Source of the DNA: JADGRA01 sp035622755
GTDB taxonomy: Bacteria; Myxococcota; Myxococcia; Myxococcales; Myxococcaceae
DNA length: 64,000 nucleotides
Direction of reading: 5' to 3'
Assembly: GCA_035622755.1 (NCBI GenBank)
Contig: DASPUU010000137.1
Coordinates: 1 to 64,000 of the forward strand
Made by a program: the position numbers and the translations under genes. Positions 25,627 through 33,193 of this stretch are shown here, one piece after another (position 1 is the first letter of the stretch; every line of letters begins with the position of its first letter). The notes under the pieces are model-generated. The model was not told where the DNA came from and searched no databases. It saw only the letters and a program-made list of their open reading frames with translations.

Positions 25627-26853
25627 TCAGCGGCCGAGCGCGCGGACCGCCTCGCGCCGGACCTCGGGATCGGCATCGGACGTCGCCGCGCGGAGGGCGG
25701 CCCGGGCGGCCGGCGACTCGAGGCGGGCCAGGGCCCGGGTGGCCGCCCGGCGCACCTCGCGGACGCGATCGCCGAGCGCAGCCGAGAGGGCCTGGGCGGT
25801 CCGGGGATCTCGGATCTCCCCCAGCGATTCGGACGCGGCGGCGCGCACCCGGGGGTCGGCATCCACCGTGGCCCGGACGAGCGCGTCGACGGCGCGCGCG
25901 TCTTCGAGGCCTCCCAGGGCTGCGGCGCCCTCGGCCCGCACGCGTGCGTCCGGGTCCGAGAGGCAGAGGACCAGCGCCTCGAGGGCCCGGGCGTCCTCGA
26001 GGCGAGCCAGCGCCTCCACCACCGACAGGCGGACGTCCGCGTCGGCATCCTTCATCCGGGCGAGGAGCGCCGGGGTCGTCTCGCGCTCGCCGATTTCCCC
26101 GAGCGCCTCGGCCGCCGCGGCGCGGACGCCGGCCTCGTCGCTTCCGAGCTGCTCGACCAGGACGCCGAGCGCGCGGCGATCTCCGAGGCCTCCGAGCGCG
26201 GCCACCGCCGCCCGGCGCACCCGCCCATCGACGTGCCCGGCGGCCACCAGCAGCGACGGGACGGCCCGCGCATCCCCGGTGGAGCCGAGCGCCCAGGCGG
26301 CGGTGGCGGCCACCGCAGCATCCGGGTCGCGGAGCGCGCCCTCGAGGAGCTCGCGGACGTCGGGGTCCTCGCGCTCGCCGAGCCCGAACGCCGCGGCCTG
26401 GCGCTCGCCGGGCTGGCCGGCGCGCAGCGCGGCCCGGAGCCGGGCCATGGCCTCCGGGCTCTCGGTGCGCCCGAGCAGCCCGGCGGCCATCCGGCGGACG
26501 CAGGCGCTCGAATCTCCCAGATGCCCGGCGAGCAGCGCCACGGCGTCCGGAGCGGTGACCGGACCGGTGAGCGCTCGTTCCAGCGAGTGCGCCGCGCCGT
26601 CCTCCACCGGCGAGCCGTCCCGGCGGCCGCCGGAGAGCCCGGCCAGGACCGCGTCGGCGGCCAGCGCGCAGGCCAGCGGGTCGGAGCGGCCGAGCGCGTC
26701 GAGCAGCGGCTGGAGCTGGGCCGCCGTCGGCCCGGGCACGGTCCCGCTCCGGTGCCGCCCGGCGTGGGCGGTGATGGCCCGGGCGAGGGCCGCCGGAGGA
26801 GCCAGGAGGATGAGCCCGAGCAGGGGAAGTGCAGGGGCCAGCCGGGCGACCAT
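25627..26853 (-). CDS. Secreted HEAT-repeat protein
   Basis: 408 residues from ATG 26853, whose first base is also the last base of the upstream M56 gene's TGA (TGATG overlap). A signal peptide (1-26, ending ALARA) predicts periplasmic location. After an N-terminal helical part, about ten HEAT/PBS-lyase-type repeats of 31 residues run from about 95 to the end, with the pattern ALxxALxDxDxxVRxxAxxALGxLxDxRA. These make a right-handed protein-binding solenoid. No catalytic motif is visible. The repeats resemble those fused to the C-terminus of the M56 protein next door, so the two may bind the same partner or each other. Confidence 0.88.
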   Translation of the reverse strand: MVARLAPALPLLGLILLAPPAALARAITAHAGRHRSGTVPGPTAAQLQPLLDALGRSDPLACALAADAVLAGLSGGRRDGSPVEDGAAHSLERALTGPVTAPDAVALLAGHLGDSSACVRRMAAGLLGRTESPEAMARLRAALRAGQPGERQAAAFGLGEREDPDVRELLEGALRDPDAAVAATAAWALGSTGDARAVPSLLVAAGHVDGRVRRAAVAALGGLGDRRALGVLVEQLGSDEAGVRAAAAEALGEIGERETTPALLARMKDADADVRLSVVEALARLEDARALEALVLCLSDPDARVRAEGAAALGGLEDARAVDALVRATVDADPRVRAAASESLGEIRDPRTAQALSAALGDRVREVRRAATRALARLESPAARAALRAATSDADPEVRREAVRALGR

Positions 26854-29441
26854 CACTCCCTCTGGCCGAGCGCCTCGGCGGCGGCCCTGCGGACGGCCGG
26901 GTCCTTGCTCTGCATGGCGGCGATGAGCGCCTGGAGCGCGCCCGAGTCGCGGATGCGCGAGAGGGCCTCCACCGCCTGCTCGCGCACCTCGGCGTTCGGG
27001 TCGTCGAGGAGGGGCTTCAGCGCCGAGACGGCGGTCGCCGAGGTCGACGGGTCCTTCAGCTGCCCCAGCGCCGAGGCGGCCAGGGCGCGGACGTCCGCGT
27101 TGGCGTCGCGGGTCGCCTCGATGAGGGCCGGGACGGCCTTCGCCGAGCCGATGCGCGCCAGGGCGCGGACGGCCAGCTGGCGCACGCGCGCGTTGTCGTC
27201 CTTGAGCGCCGCGGTCAGGGCGGGGAGGGCGGAGGGGTCGCGCAGGTCGCCCAGGGCCCGGACCGCGGTGGCCCGCACCTCGGGCGAGGGATCCTTCACC
27301 AGCGCCGACAGGGGCTGGAGGGCGCGCTTGTCCCCGCGGTGGGCGAGGCCGGCCACGGCCTCCAGCCGGACGCGCACGTCGGAGTCGCCCAGCGCCCCGA
27401 CCAGAGGCTCGACCGTGGCCGGCACGTCGTCCATGCCGGCCAGCGCCTCGGCGGCCTGGCGGCGGACGCCGGGATGGGCATCCTTGAGCGCCCGCGCCAG
27501 GGCGGGGACGCTCGCCGGGTCGTCGAGCCGGGCCAGGGCCTCGATGACCGCCACGCGCACCTTGACGTCGGAATCGCCGAGCGCCGCGGCGAGGCCCTCG
27601 AGCGCTCGCGGGTCCCGGAGCCGGCCGAGCGACTGGGCCGCCGCCTGGCGGACGCCCGCGTCGGAGTCCTTGAGGGCCTTCACCAGCGCATCGACGGTGG
27701 CCGGATCGGCCGCGGCGCTCGGCTTGTGCCCGTGCCGCACGTTGACGCGGACCGCTTCCGCCTGGGCGCGCGCCGCCTCGGCCTCGGCCCGCGCGGACTC
27801 GGCCTGCGCCAGGGCACGCTCGCGGGCGGCCTCGGCCTTTCCTTCGGCCTTGGCTCGCTCGAGCTCGGCGCGGGCCCGGGCCATCTCTGCCTGCACCTCG
27901 GCGGTGCCCTCCGCCGCCCAGGCCACCGCCACCGGGGCCGGCGGTGCTGGAGGGGCGGGCGGCGCCGCAGGAGCACGGGGTGCGACCGGCGCGACCGGGG
28001 CCGGCGGTGCTGGAGGGGCGGGCGGCGCGGCGGGCACCTCGGGGGCCGGGGGGACGGGCGCGAGCTGCGCGACGACGAGCGGCGTCGGGCCCTGCTTCTT
28101 CACCAGCGCCCAAACGTGGCGCTTCACCTCGGGATGCGAGTGCACGGGGGCTGCCACGTCCTGCGCGGCGGCGGCCGAGGCGACGGGAGCAGGGGCGGCG
28201 GCCGGCGCGGCCACCGGCGCAGGCGTGGCCCGGGCCGTCGCCGTGTCGCCGGCGAGCGCCCACTCCGCCTCGAACCAGCCGATGGCCGGCGCAGCCCGGA
28301 CGCCCGGGACCAGGACGATGCACAGGAGGAGCACCAGGGCCAGCGCCCCGGCGTGCCAGGAGCGCTTGGGCTCGAGCGCGACGCTCGAGGAGAGCAGGCG
28401 CTCCACCCGCTCGACGAGCTGGCTCGGGCGCTCGGCCATCCCGGCCAGCGGGACCAGGCGCTCCTCGCCGTCGAGCCACCGGGCCACCGTCGCCAGCCCG
28501 CGGGCGATGGGCAGGCCCGAGCCGTCGCGAGTCGCGGCCCAGTCGTCGCAGAGGTACTCGGCGACCTCCTGCATGTTCCGGCGGGCGACCCGGTTCAGCG
28601 GCTGGAAGAAGAGGAGCTGCTCCAGGGTGGTCGCGAGCAGGAGCCAGAGCGGATCCCTTCGCTCCAGGTGGGCCAGCTCGTGGGCGAGGACGCTCCGCTG
28701 CTCGGCCGGGTCGAGCTCGGTGAGCACCGCCGCCGGGATGCAGATCTCCGACCAGCCCAACGCCACCGGGCTCTTGAGGCCCTCGGCGGTGGTCAACCGG
28801 ACCGGGCGCCCGGCACGGGAGTCGGTGCAGAGCCGGTCCAGGGCGGCGCGCAGGCGCTCGTCGGCCACCGGCCGGCGCAGCCCGAGCCGCTCGAGGACCC
28901 GCGTGCGCACCACCGCCAGCCGGAGCAGCAGCACCGAGGCCACCGCCACCCAGGCCATGAAGAGCAGCGAGCTCGCCCGCACCTCCGGGATGTCCACCGA
29001 CGAGGACGCGATGGGAGCCGGCGGCGCGGTGGGAAGCGCATCCCGCTCGTCGCCGGGAAGGGCGAGCGGGGGCAGCACCGGCTCCGGCCCGGGCGTCCCG
29101 GGGACGGGCGGGATGGCCGCCGGGTCCTGCACCTCCGGCTCCCGGGAAGGCGGGGGGAGCCCGAGCGAGGGTGCCTCCGCGGCCGGGGACCGGGCGGAGT
29201 CGAGCGACAGCCCCCAGGGCGCAAGCCCGGCGGCCATCTGGATGGTGGCGGTGAACAGCGCACCGACCAGGGCCGCCCGCCAGACGAGGTCGCGCAGGCG
29301 GAGCGAGCCGAACAGGCCGCTCCTCTGGGCGAGCCAGGCTCCCCCGATGAGCGCCGTGGAGTGAAAGGCGTAGGTGAGCAGCCAGGCCGCGCCGACGGCC
29401 GAGAGCGTCTGGCCCCAGCGAACGAGGTCAGCGGTCGTCAT
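26853..29441 (-). CDS. M56 (BlaR1-type) membrane metalloprotease fused to a HEAT-repeat domain
   Basis: 862 residues. The N-terminus has about three membrane spans (about 15-35, 50-70, 155-178) with a Pro-rich loop between. The M56 zinc peptidase motif HELAH is at 254-258, with a further acidic ligand candidate in VAEYLCDDWA (Glu295), and a last span at about 364-383. In BlaR1/MecR1 this layout puts the protease in the cytoplasm and the C-terminus outside. Here the outer part is a Pro/Ala linker, a charged coiled coil (about 515-568) and nine HEAT repeats (about 580-862) instead of a penicillin-binding sensor. No serine beta-lactamase motif is present. It overlaps blaI by 14 bp, so it should cleave or inactivate that repressor on an unknown signal. 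Confidence 0.92.
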   Translation of the reverse strand: MTTADLVRWGQTLSAVGAAWLLTYAFHSTALIGGAWLAQRSGLFGSLRLRDLVWRAALVGALFTATIQMAAGLAPWGLSLDSARSPAAEAPSLGLPPPSREPEVQDPAAIPPVPGTPGPEPVLPPLALPGDERDALPTAPPAPIASSSVDIPEVRASSLLFMAWVAVASVLLLRLAVVRTRVLERLGLRRPVADERLRAALDRLCTDSRAGRPVRLTTAEGLKSPVALGWSEICIPAAVLTELDPAEQRSVLAHELAHLERRDPLWLLLATTLEQLLFFQPLNRVARRNMQEVAEYLCDDWAATRDGSGLPIARGLATVARWLDGEERLVPLAGMAERPSQLVERVERLLSSSVALEPKRSWHAGALALVLLLCIVLVPGVRAAPAIGWFEAEWALAGDTATARATPAPVAAPAAAPAPVASAAAAQDVAAPVHSHPEVKRHVWALVKKQGPTPLVVAQLAPVPPAPEVPAAPPAPPAPPAPVAPVAPRAPAAPPAPPAPPAPVAVAWAAEGTAEVQAEMARARAELERAKAEGKAEAARERALAQAESARAEAEAARAQAEAVRVNVRHGHKPSAAADPATVDALVKALKDSDAGVRQAAAQSLGRLRDPRALEGLAAALGDSDVKVRVAVIEALARLDDPASVPALARALKDAHPGVRRQAAEALAGMDDVPATVEPLVGALGDSDVRVRLEAVAGLAHRGDKRALQPLSALVKDPSPEVRATAVRALGDLRDPSALPALTAALKDDNARVRQLAVRALARIGSAKAVPALIEATRDANADVRALAASALGQLKDPSTSATAVSALKPLLDDPNAEVREQAVEALSRIRDSGALQALIAAMQSKDPAVRRAAAEALGQRE

Positions 29442-29829
29442 CGGTCCCCTCCGGACCCGCCTCGGCGCGGGCGATGAGGTCGCGCACCCGGTCCAGGTCT
29501 CCAGGCCGGATGGCCTTCGGGTCGAGCAGATGGCTCATCAAGGCCGAGACGTCGCCGCCGAAGAGCGTGTCGGTCAGCCCGCTCACCATCGACGCGCGCA
29601 CCTCCCCCTCGGAGACGCAGGCCCGGTAGACGTATTGCCGCGCCCGGGTGGTGTGGGTGACGGCGCGCCGCTTCTCCAGGCGGCTGAGGAGGGTGGCGAC
29701 GGTGGTGGGGGCGAGCTCCCGCTCGGGGCGGAGCGCCTGGACCACCTCGGCGACCGTCGCCGTCCCCTGCTTCCAGAGGACGCGGAGGATGGCGAGCTGG
29801 AGGTCGGTGAGCTGCGTGGCTTCGGTCAT
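29428..29829 (-). CDS. blaI: BlaI/MecI-family transcriptional repressor
   Basis: 133 residues from ATG 29829, which has a CGGAG site upstream; a GTG at 29856 would lie inside the likely operator and is less probable. The winged helix covers residues 1-75: LTDLQLAILRVLWKQGTATV, the recognition helix APTTVATLLSRLEKR and the wing AVTHTTRARQYVYRA. The C-terminal helices dimerise the protein and hold the cleavage region in relatives. It represses its own operon until the M56 partner acts. No beta-lactamase or PBP gene is in the operon, so the classical resistance role is unlikely here. Confidence 0.94.
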   Translation of the reverse strand: MTEATQLTDLQLAILRVLWKQGTATVAEVVQALRPERELAPTTVATLLSRLEKRRAVTHTTRARQYVYRACVSEGEVRASMVSGLTDTLFGGDVSALMSHLLDPKAIRPGDLDRVRDLIARAEAGPEGTDDDR

Positions 29830-29851
29830 GCGGGGCTCCGGGGCTGACTTC

Positions 29852-29885
29852 GACACCTGTAATACTACGACTGTAGACGTGTCAA
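29852..29885 (-). promoter_or_regulatory. blaI promoter with overlapping dyad operator
   Basis: On the minus strand a perfect -35 TTGACA (29885-29880) is followed 15-16 bp later by TATTAC/ATTACA (29864-29858). Two dyads overlie it: CTAC-N4-GTAG (29865-29876), like the TAC/GTA cores of BlaI and CopY-type operators, and GACACNTNTA-N12-TANANGTGTC (29852-29883). A repressor here would block RNA polymerase. The transcript would begin about 20 bp before the blaI ATG. The operator is inferred from symmetry and position. Confidence 0.65.
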
Positions 29886-29890
29886 GCCAC

Positions 29891-29909
29891 CGGCCCGCGT
29901 CCCGGGCCG
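29891..29909 (-). terminator. GC hairpin between nuoN and the blaI promoter
   Basis: CGGCCC (29891-29896) pairs with GGGCCG (29904-29909) around a 7-base loop, 38 bp after the nuoN stop on the minus strand. It could separate nuo transcription from the blaI operon. No U-tract follows, so termination would be inefficient or factor-dependent. Confidence 0.3.
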
Positions 29910-29946
29910 AGGGAGAGACAGGGAGGGGGTGGGGGTGTTGCCGCCG

Positions 29947-31509
29947 CTACTGGGCGAAGAGCTGTCCGGCCGGGCCGAGCCAGCGGGACACCAGGGCCGG
30001 GGCGACGCCGAGGAGCACCACGGCCACGGCGGTGAGCGCCAGCGCCAGGTCGGTGCTCCAGAGCCGCTCGGGGACGGCCGCCTGCTCCGGCGGCGGGCGC
30101 ATGAACATGTAGACCACCACGCGGAGGTAGTAGTAGGCGCCCACCGCGCTGGTGAGCACGCCCACCACCACCAGCCCCACCAGCCCAGCGTCGACGGCGC
30201 TGCGGAAGACGAGCAGCTTGGCCATGAAGCCGACCATGGGCGGGATGCCTCCCAGGGAGAGCATGAACGCCGTCATCGCCCACGCCCAGGCCGGCCGCCG
30301 CTGGGCGAGCCCGCTGAAGCGGTCCAGGTCCCAGGCGAAGCCGCGGGTCTCGTCCTCGCGCCGCTCGAGCGCGCCCACCAGCCCGAAGGCCCCGGCCGCG
30401 GTCACCGTGTAGGCCAGCAGGTAGAAGAGGATGGAGCGCAGCACCTCCGCCTGGTCGACCCGCGCCCCGGCCACGAGCACCGTCACCCCCGGGAGCCCGG
30501 CCCGCGGCTGAGGCACGAACAGCGCCGTGACGCCGACCAGGAGGTAGCCGGCGTGGGAGATGGAGGAGTAGGCGAGCATCCGCTTCACGTTCCGCTGGGG
30601 AAGGGCGAGCAGGTTGCCCACCACCATGGTCAGGATGGCCAGCGTGGAGAAGAGGAGCACCGGAGCGGCCGGCTCGAGGCCGCGGCCGATGGGGACGAAG
30701 ACCCGCACCAGCGCGGCGAAGGCGGCGGCCTTCACGCCCACGCTCATCAGCGCCGTGACCGGGGTGGGCGCCCCCTCGTACACGTCCGGAGTCCACATGT
30801 GGAAGGGAACGGCCGCGACCTTGAAGGCCAGCCCGGCCGCCACCAGCGCCGCGCCGCAGTACACAAGGAGCCGCCTGTCCGACCCGGGATCGGCGAAGAC
30901 CTGCGCCACCTCGTGCCCCATGGTGGACAGGACGGTGGTGCCGGTGGCGCCGTAGAGCAGGGCGGTGCCGTAGAGCAGCAGGGCGGAGGAGAACGCCCCG
31001 AGGATGAAGTACTTGAAGCCCGCCTCGGCCGGCCGGGGGCCCCGGCGCAGGAAGCTGGCCAGGGCGTAGGTGGCGATGCTCAGCACCTCGAGGTTCACGA
31101 AGAGGGTGATGAGCTCGCTGGAGATGGCGAGCAGGCTCATCCCGGCGGTGCTGAACAGGGTCAGTGCGTAGAACTCGCCCCGCTCCGCCTGTCGCGAGCG
31201 CAGGAATCCGTTGGCCAGCAGCGCCGCCAGGAGGAGCCCGAGGCAGGCCACCGCGGTGAGAAAGCTTCCGAAGGGGTCGAGCACGGCGAAGCCGAGGAAC
31301 ACCGCCCGCGCCGGCTGGAAGGCGGAGCCGAGCGCGATGCCCCCGGCCAGGAGGGCGGCGCCGACGGTGAGCAGGGCCTGGTAGGTGCGCGAGCTGCCCG
31401 CGGAGAGGAATGCCTCGGAGACGAGGAGCAGGATGGCGGCGACGGAGAGGACCAGCGCCGGCCAGAGGGGGGTGAAGTCCGCGCCGGCGATGTTGGGCAG
31501 GGGAAGCAT
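29947..31509 (-). CDS. nuoN: NADH-quinone oxidoreductase subunit N
   Basis: 520 residues from ATG 31509. It is an antiporter-like membrane subunit of complex I with about 14 spans. The conserved Lys-bearing helices are in KVAAVPFHMWTPDVYEGAPTPVTALMSVGVKAAAF and the RNVKRMLAYSSISHAGYLLVG block. It pumps protons as quinone is reduced by the peripheral arm. It is the last gene of the nuoE-F-J-K-L-M-N run and starts 1 bp before the nuoM stop. The following 90 bp hold a hairpin and the blaI promoter. Confidence 0.95.
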   Translation of the reverse strand: MLPLPNIAGADFTPLWPALVLSVAAILLLVSEAFLSAGSSRTYQALLTVGAALLAGGIALGSAFQPARAVFLGFAVLDPFGSFLTAVACLGLLLAALLANGFLRSRQAERGEFYALTLFSTAGMSLLAISSELITLFVNLEVLSIATYALASFLRRGPRPAEAGFKYFILGAFSSALLLYGTALLYGATGTTVLSTMGHEVAQVFADPGSDRRLLVYCGAALVAAGLAFKVAAVPFHMWTPDVYEGAPTPVTALMSVGVKAAAFAALVRVFVPIGRGLEPAAPVLLFSTLAILTMVVGNLLALPQRNVKRMLAYSSISHAGYLLVGVTALFVPQPRAGLPGVTVLVAGARVDQAEVLRSILFYLLAYTVTAAGAFGLVGALERREDETRGFAWDLDRFSGLAQRRPAWAWAMTAFMLSLGGIPPMVGFMAKLLVFRSAVDAGLVGLVVVGVLTSAVGAYYYLRVVVYMFMRPPPEQAAVPERLWSTDLALALTAVAVVLLGVAPALVSRWLGPAGQLFAQ

Positions 31510-31510
31510 G

Positions 31511-33193
31511 TCAGCGGGGCAGGGTGAGCGCGGCCGCCGGCGGGCGCGCGGCGGGCGAGGCTCCCTCCACCGGGAGCACCGCCACCCGGACGTCGGCGTC
31601 GCGCACCCGCGAGGCCTCGCGGGTGCCGAGCCGGGCCCGGGCGATGAACCGGTCGGTGGAGGGGGCGATGCGGTCCAGGAGCGGCTGGGGCTGGAGCCCC
31701 ATGAAGACGACGACGAGCACGAAGGCGGCGGCGGTCAGCTTCTCCCGGAGGTCGAGGTCGCGGAGCCCGGCGTTCTCCGGATGGTTGACCGGACCGAAGA
31801 AGACCCGCTGCACCATCCACAGCATGTAGGCCGCGCCGAGGAAGGCGGTGGTGGTGGCCAGCACCGGGAAGCCGATCCACAGCGAGGGCGCGCGGAAGGC
31901 GCCGAGCAGGACCAGGAACTCGCCGATGAAGCCGTTCGTCCCCGGCACGGCGATGCTGGAGAGGGTGACCAGGACGAAGGTGGCGGCGAAGACCGGCATC
32001 ACCTGGCCGATGCCCCCGTAGTCGGCGATGCGCCGGGTGTGGCGGCGCTCGTAGAGGAAGCCGAAGAGGGTGAACAGCGCCCCGGTGGAGACGCCGTGGT
32101 TGAGCATCTGGTAGGCGCTCCCCGAGGCGCCCTCGGCGGTGAGGGCGAAGATGCCCAGCATGCACATCCCGAGGTGGGAGACCGAGCTGTAGGCGATGAG
32201 CTTCTTCACGTCCTGCTGGGCCAGGCACATCAACGCCCCGTAGACGATGCCCACCACCGCCAGGGCGACGAAGACCGGACGGAGCTGGTAGGCCGCCCCG
32301 GGGAAGAGGGGGATGGCGAAGCGCCAGAACCCGTAGGTTCCCATCTTCAGCATCACCCCGGCCAGGATGACCGAGCCGGCCACCGGCGCCTCGACGTGCG
32401 CCAGCGGCAGCCAGGTGTGGACCGGGAACATCGGCACCTTGATGGCGAAGGCGACGGCGAAGGCGAGGAACATCCACGGCCCCCAGGCCTTCAATGCCAC
32501 CGCCAGCGGAGACAGGCCGCCACACGTGGTGGGGTCGAGGCAGGCGGCCAGCTCCCGGTGAGCGGAGAGGAGGGAGTTGTAGACCACCGCGTAGTCGAAG
32601 CTCCGGGCGCCGGCCGGCTGTCCGAGGAAGTAGATGGCCAGGATGGCCACCAGCATGAGCAGCGAGCCGAGCAGGGTGTAGAGGAAGAACGTCACCGCCG
32701 CGGTCAGCCGGTCCTCCGAGCCCCACACCCCGATGAGCAGGTACATGGGGATGAGCATCGCCTCGAAGAAGACGTAGAAGAGGATGAGGTCGAGCGAGGC
32801 CAGCGTGCCGAGCATGGCCGTCTGGATGAGGAGCAGGGAGAGGTGGAACTCCTTGACCCGCTCCTGGATGAACTTCCACGAGCAGAGCACCACCACCGGC
32901 CCGAGGAAGCCGGTGAGCAGGACCAGCGAGGCGCTCAGCCCGTCGACGCCGAGGTGGTAGCTGATGCCCAGCTCGGGGATCCACGCCCGGCGCACCTCGA
33001 GCTGGAACTCGGGTCCCTTGGGGTCGAAGGCCCCGTAGGCGACCCCGGTGAGAGCCAGGTCGGCGAGCATCGCCACCAGGGTCCAGGCGCGGATCTGCCC
33101 CTTCTCGGCGCGGGGCAGGAAGGCCACCAGCGCCGCGCCGAGGAGCGGAGCGAAGACCACCAGGGTGAGCAGGTCTGGGCGGAAGCCGCTCAT
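31511..33193 (-). CDS. nuoM: NADH-quinone oxidoreductase subunit M
   Basis: 560 residues from ATG 33193, overlapping the nuoL stop as ATGA. It is an antiporter-like proton channel subunit in the complex I membrane arm. Diagnostic stretches are YHLGVDGLSASLVLLTG, FYVFFEAMLIPMYLLIGVWG (with the key Glu in the FFEAMLIPM motif), KVPMFPVHTWLPLAHVEAPV and the QQDVKKLIAYSSVSHLG segment. The C-terminal 60 residues after the last span form an unusually long Ala/Pro/Arg-rich cytoplasmic tail. Confidence 0.96.
   Translation of the reverse strand: MSGFRPDLLTLVVFAPLLGAALVAFLPRAEKGQIRAWTLVAMLADLALTGVAYGAFDPKGPEFQLEVRRAWIPELGISYHLGVDGLSASLVLLTGFLGPVVVLCSWKFIQERVKEFHLSLLLIQTAMLGTLASLDLILFYVFFEAMLIPMYLLIGVWGSEDRLTAAVTFFLYTLLGSLLMLVAILAIYFLGQPAGARSFDYAVVYNSLLSAHRELAACLDPTTCGGLSPLAVALKAWGPWMFLAFAVAFAIKVPMFPVHTWLPLAHVEAPVAGSVILAGVMLKMGTYGFWRFAIPLFPGAAYQLRPVFVALAVVGIVYGALMCLAQQDVKKLIAYSSVSHLGMCMLGIFALTAEGASGSAYQMLNHGVSTGALFTLFGFLYERRHTRRIADYGGIGQVMPVFAATFVLVTLSSIAVPGTNGFIGEFLVLLGAFRAPSLWIGFPVLATTTAFLGAAYMLWMVQRVFFGPVNHPENAGLRDLDLREKLTAAAFVLVVVFMGLQPQPLLDRIAPSTDRFIARARLGTREASRVRDADVRVAVLPVEGASPAARPPAAALTLPR

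Noticed and set aside
25081..29477. Very long plus-strand open frames opposite the HEAT/M56 genes
   Set aside because: They mirror the repetitive HEAT coding sequence on the other strand and contain no recognisable domain.
25627..29829. Beta-lactam resistance operon
   Set aside because: BlaI and an M56 protease are present, but there is no beta-lactamase, no PBP gene and no penicillin-binding sensor in the M56 protein.
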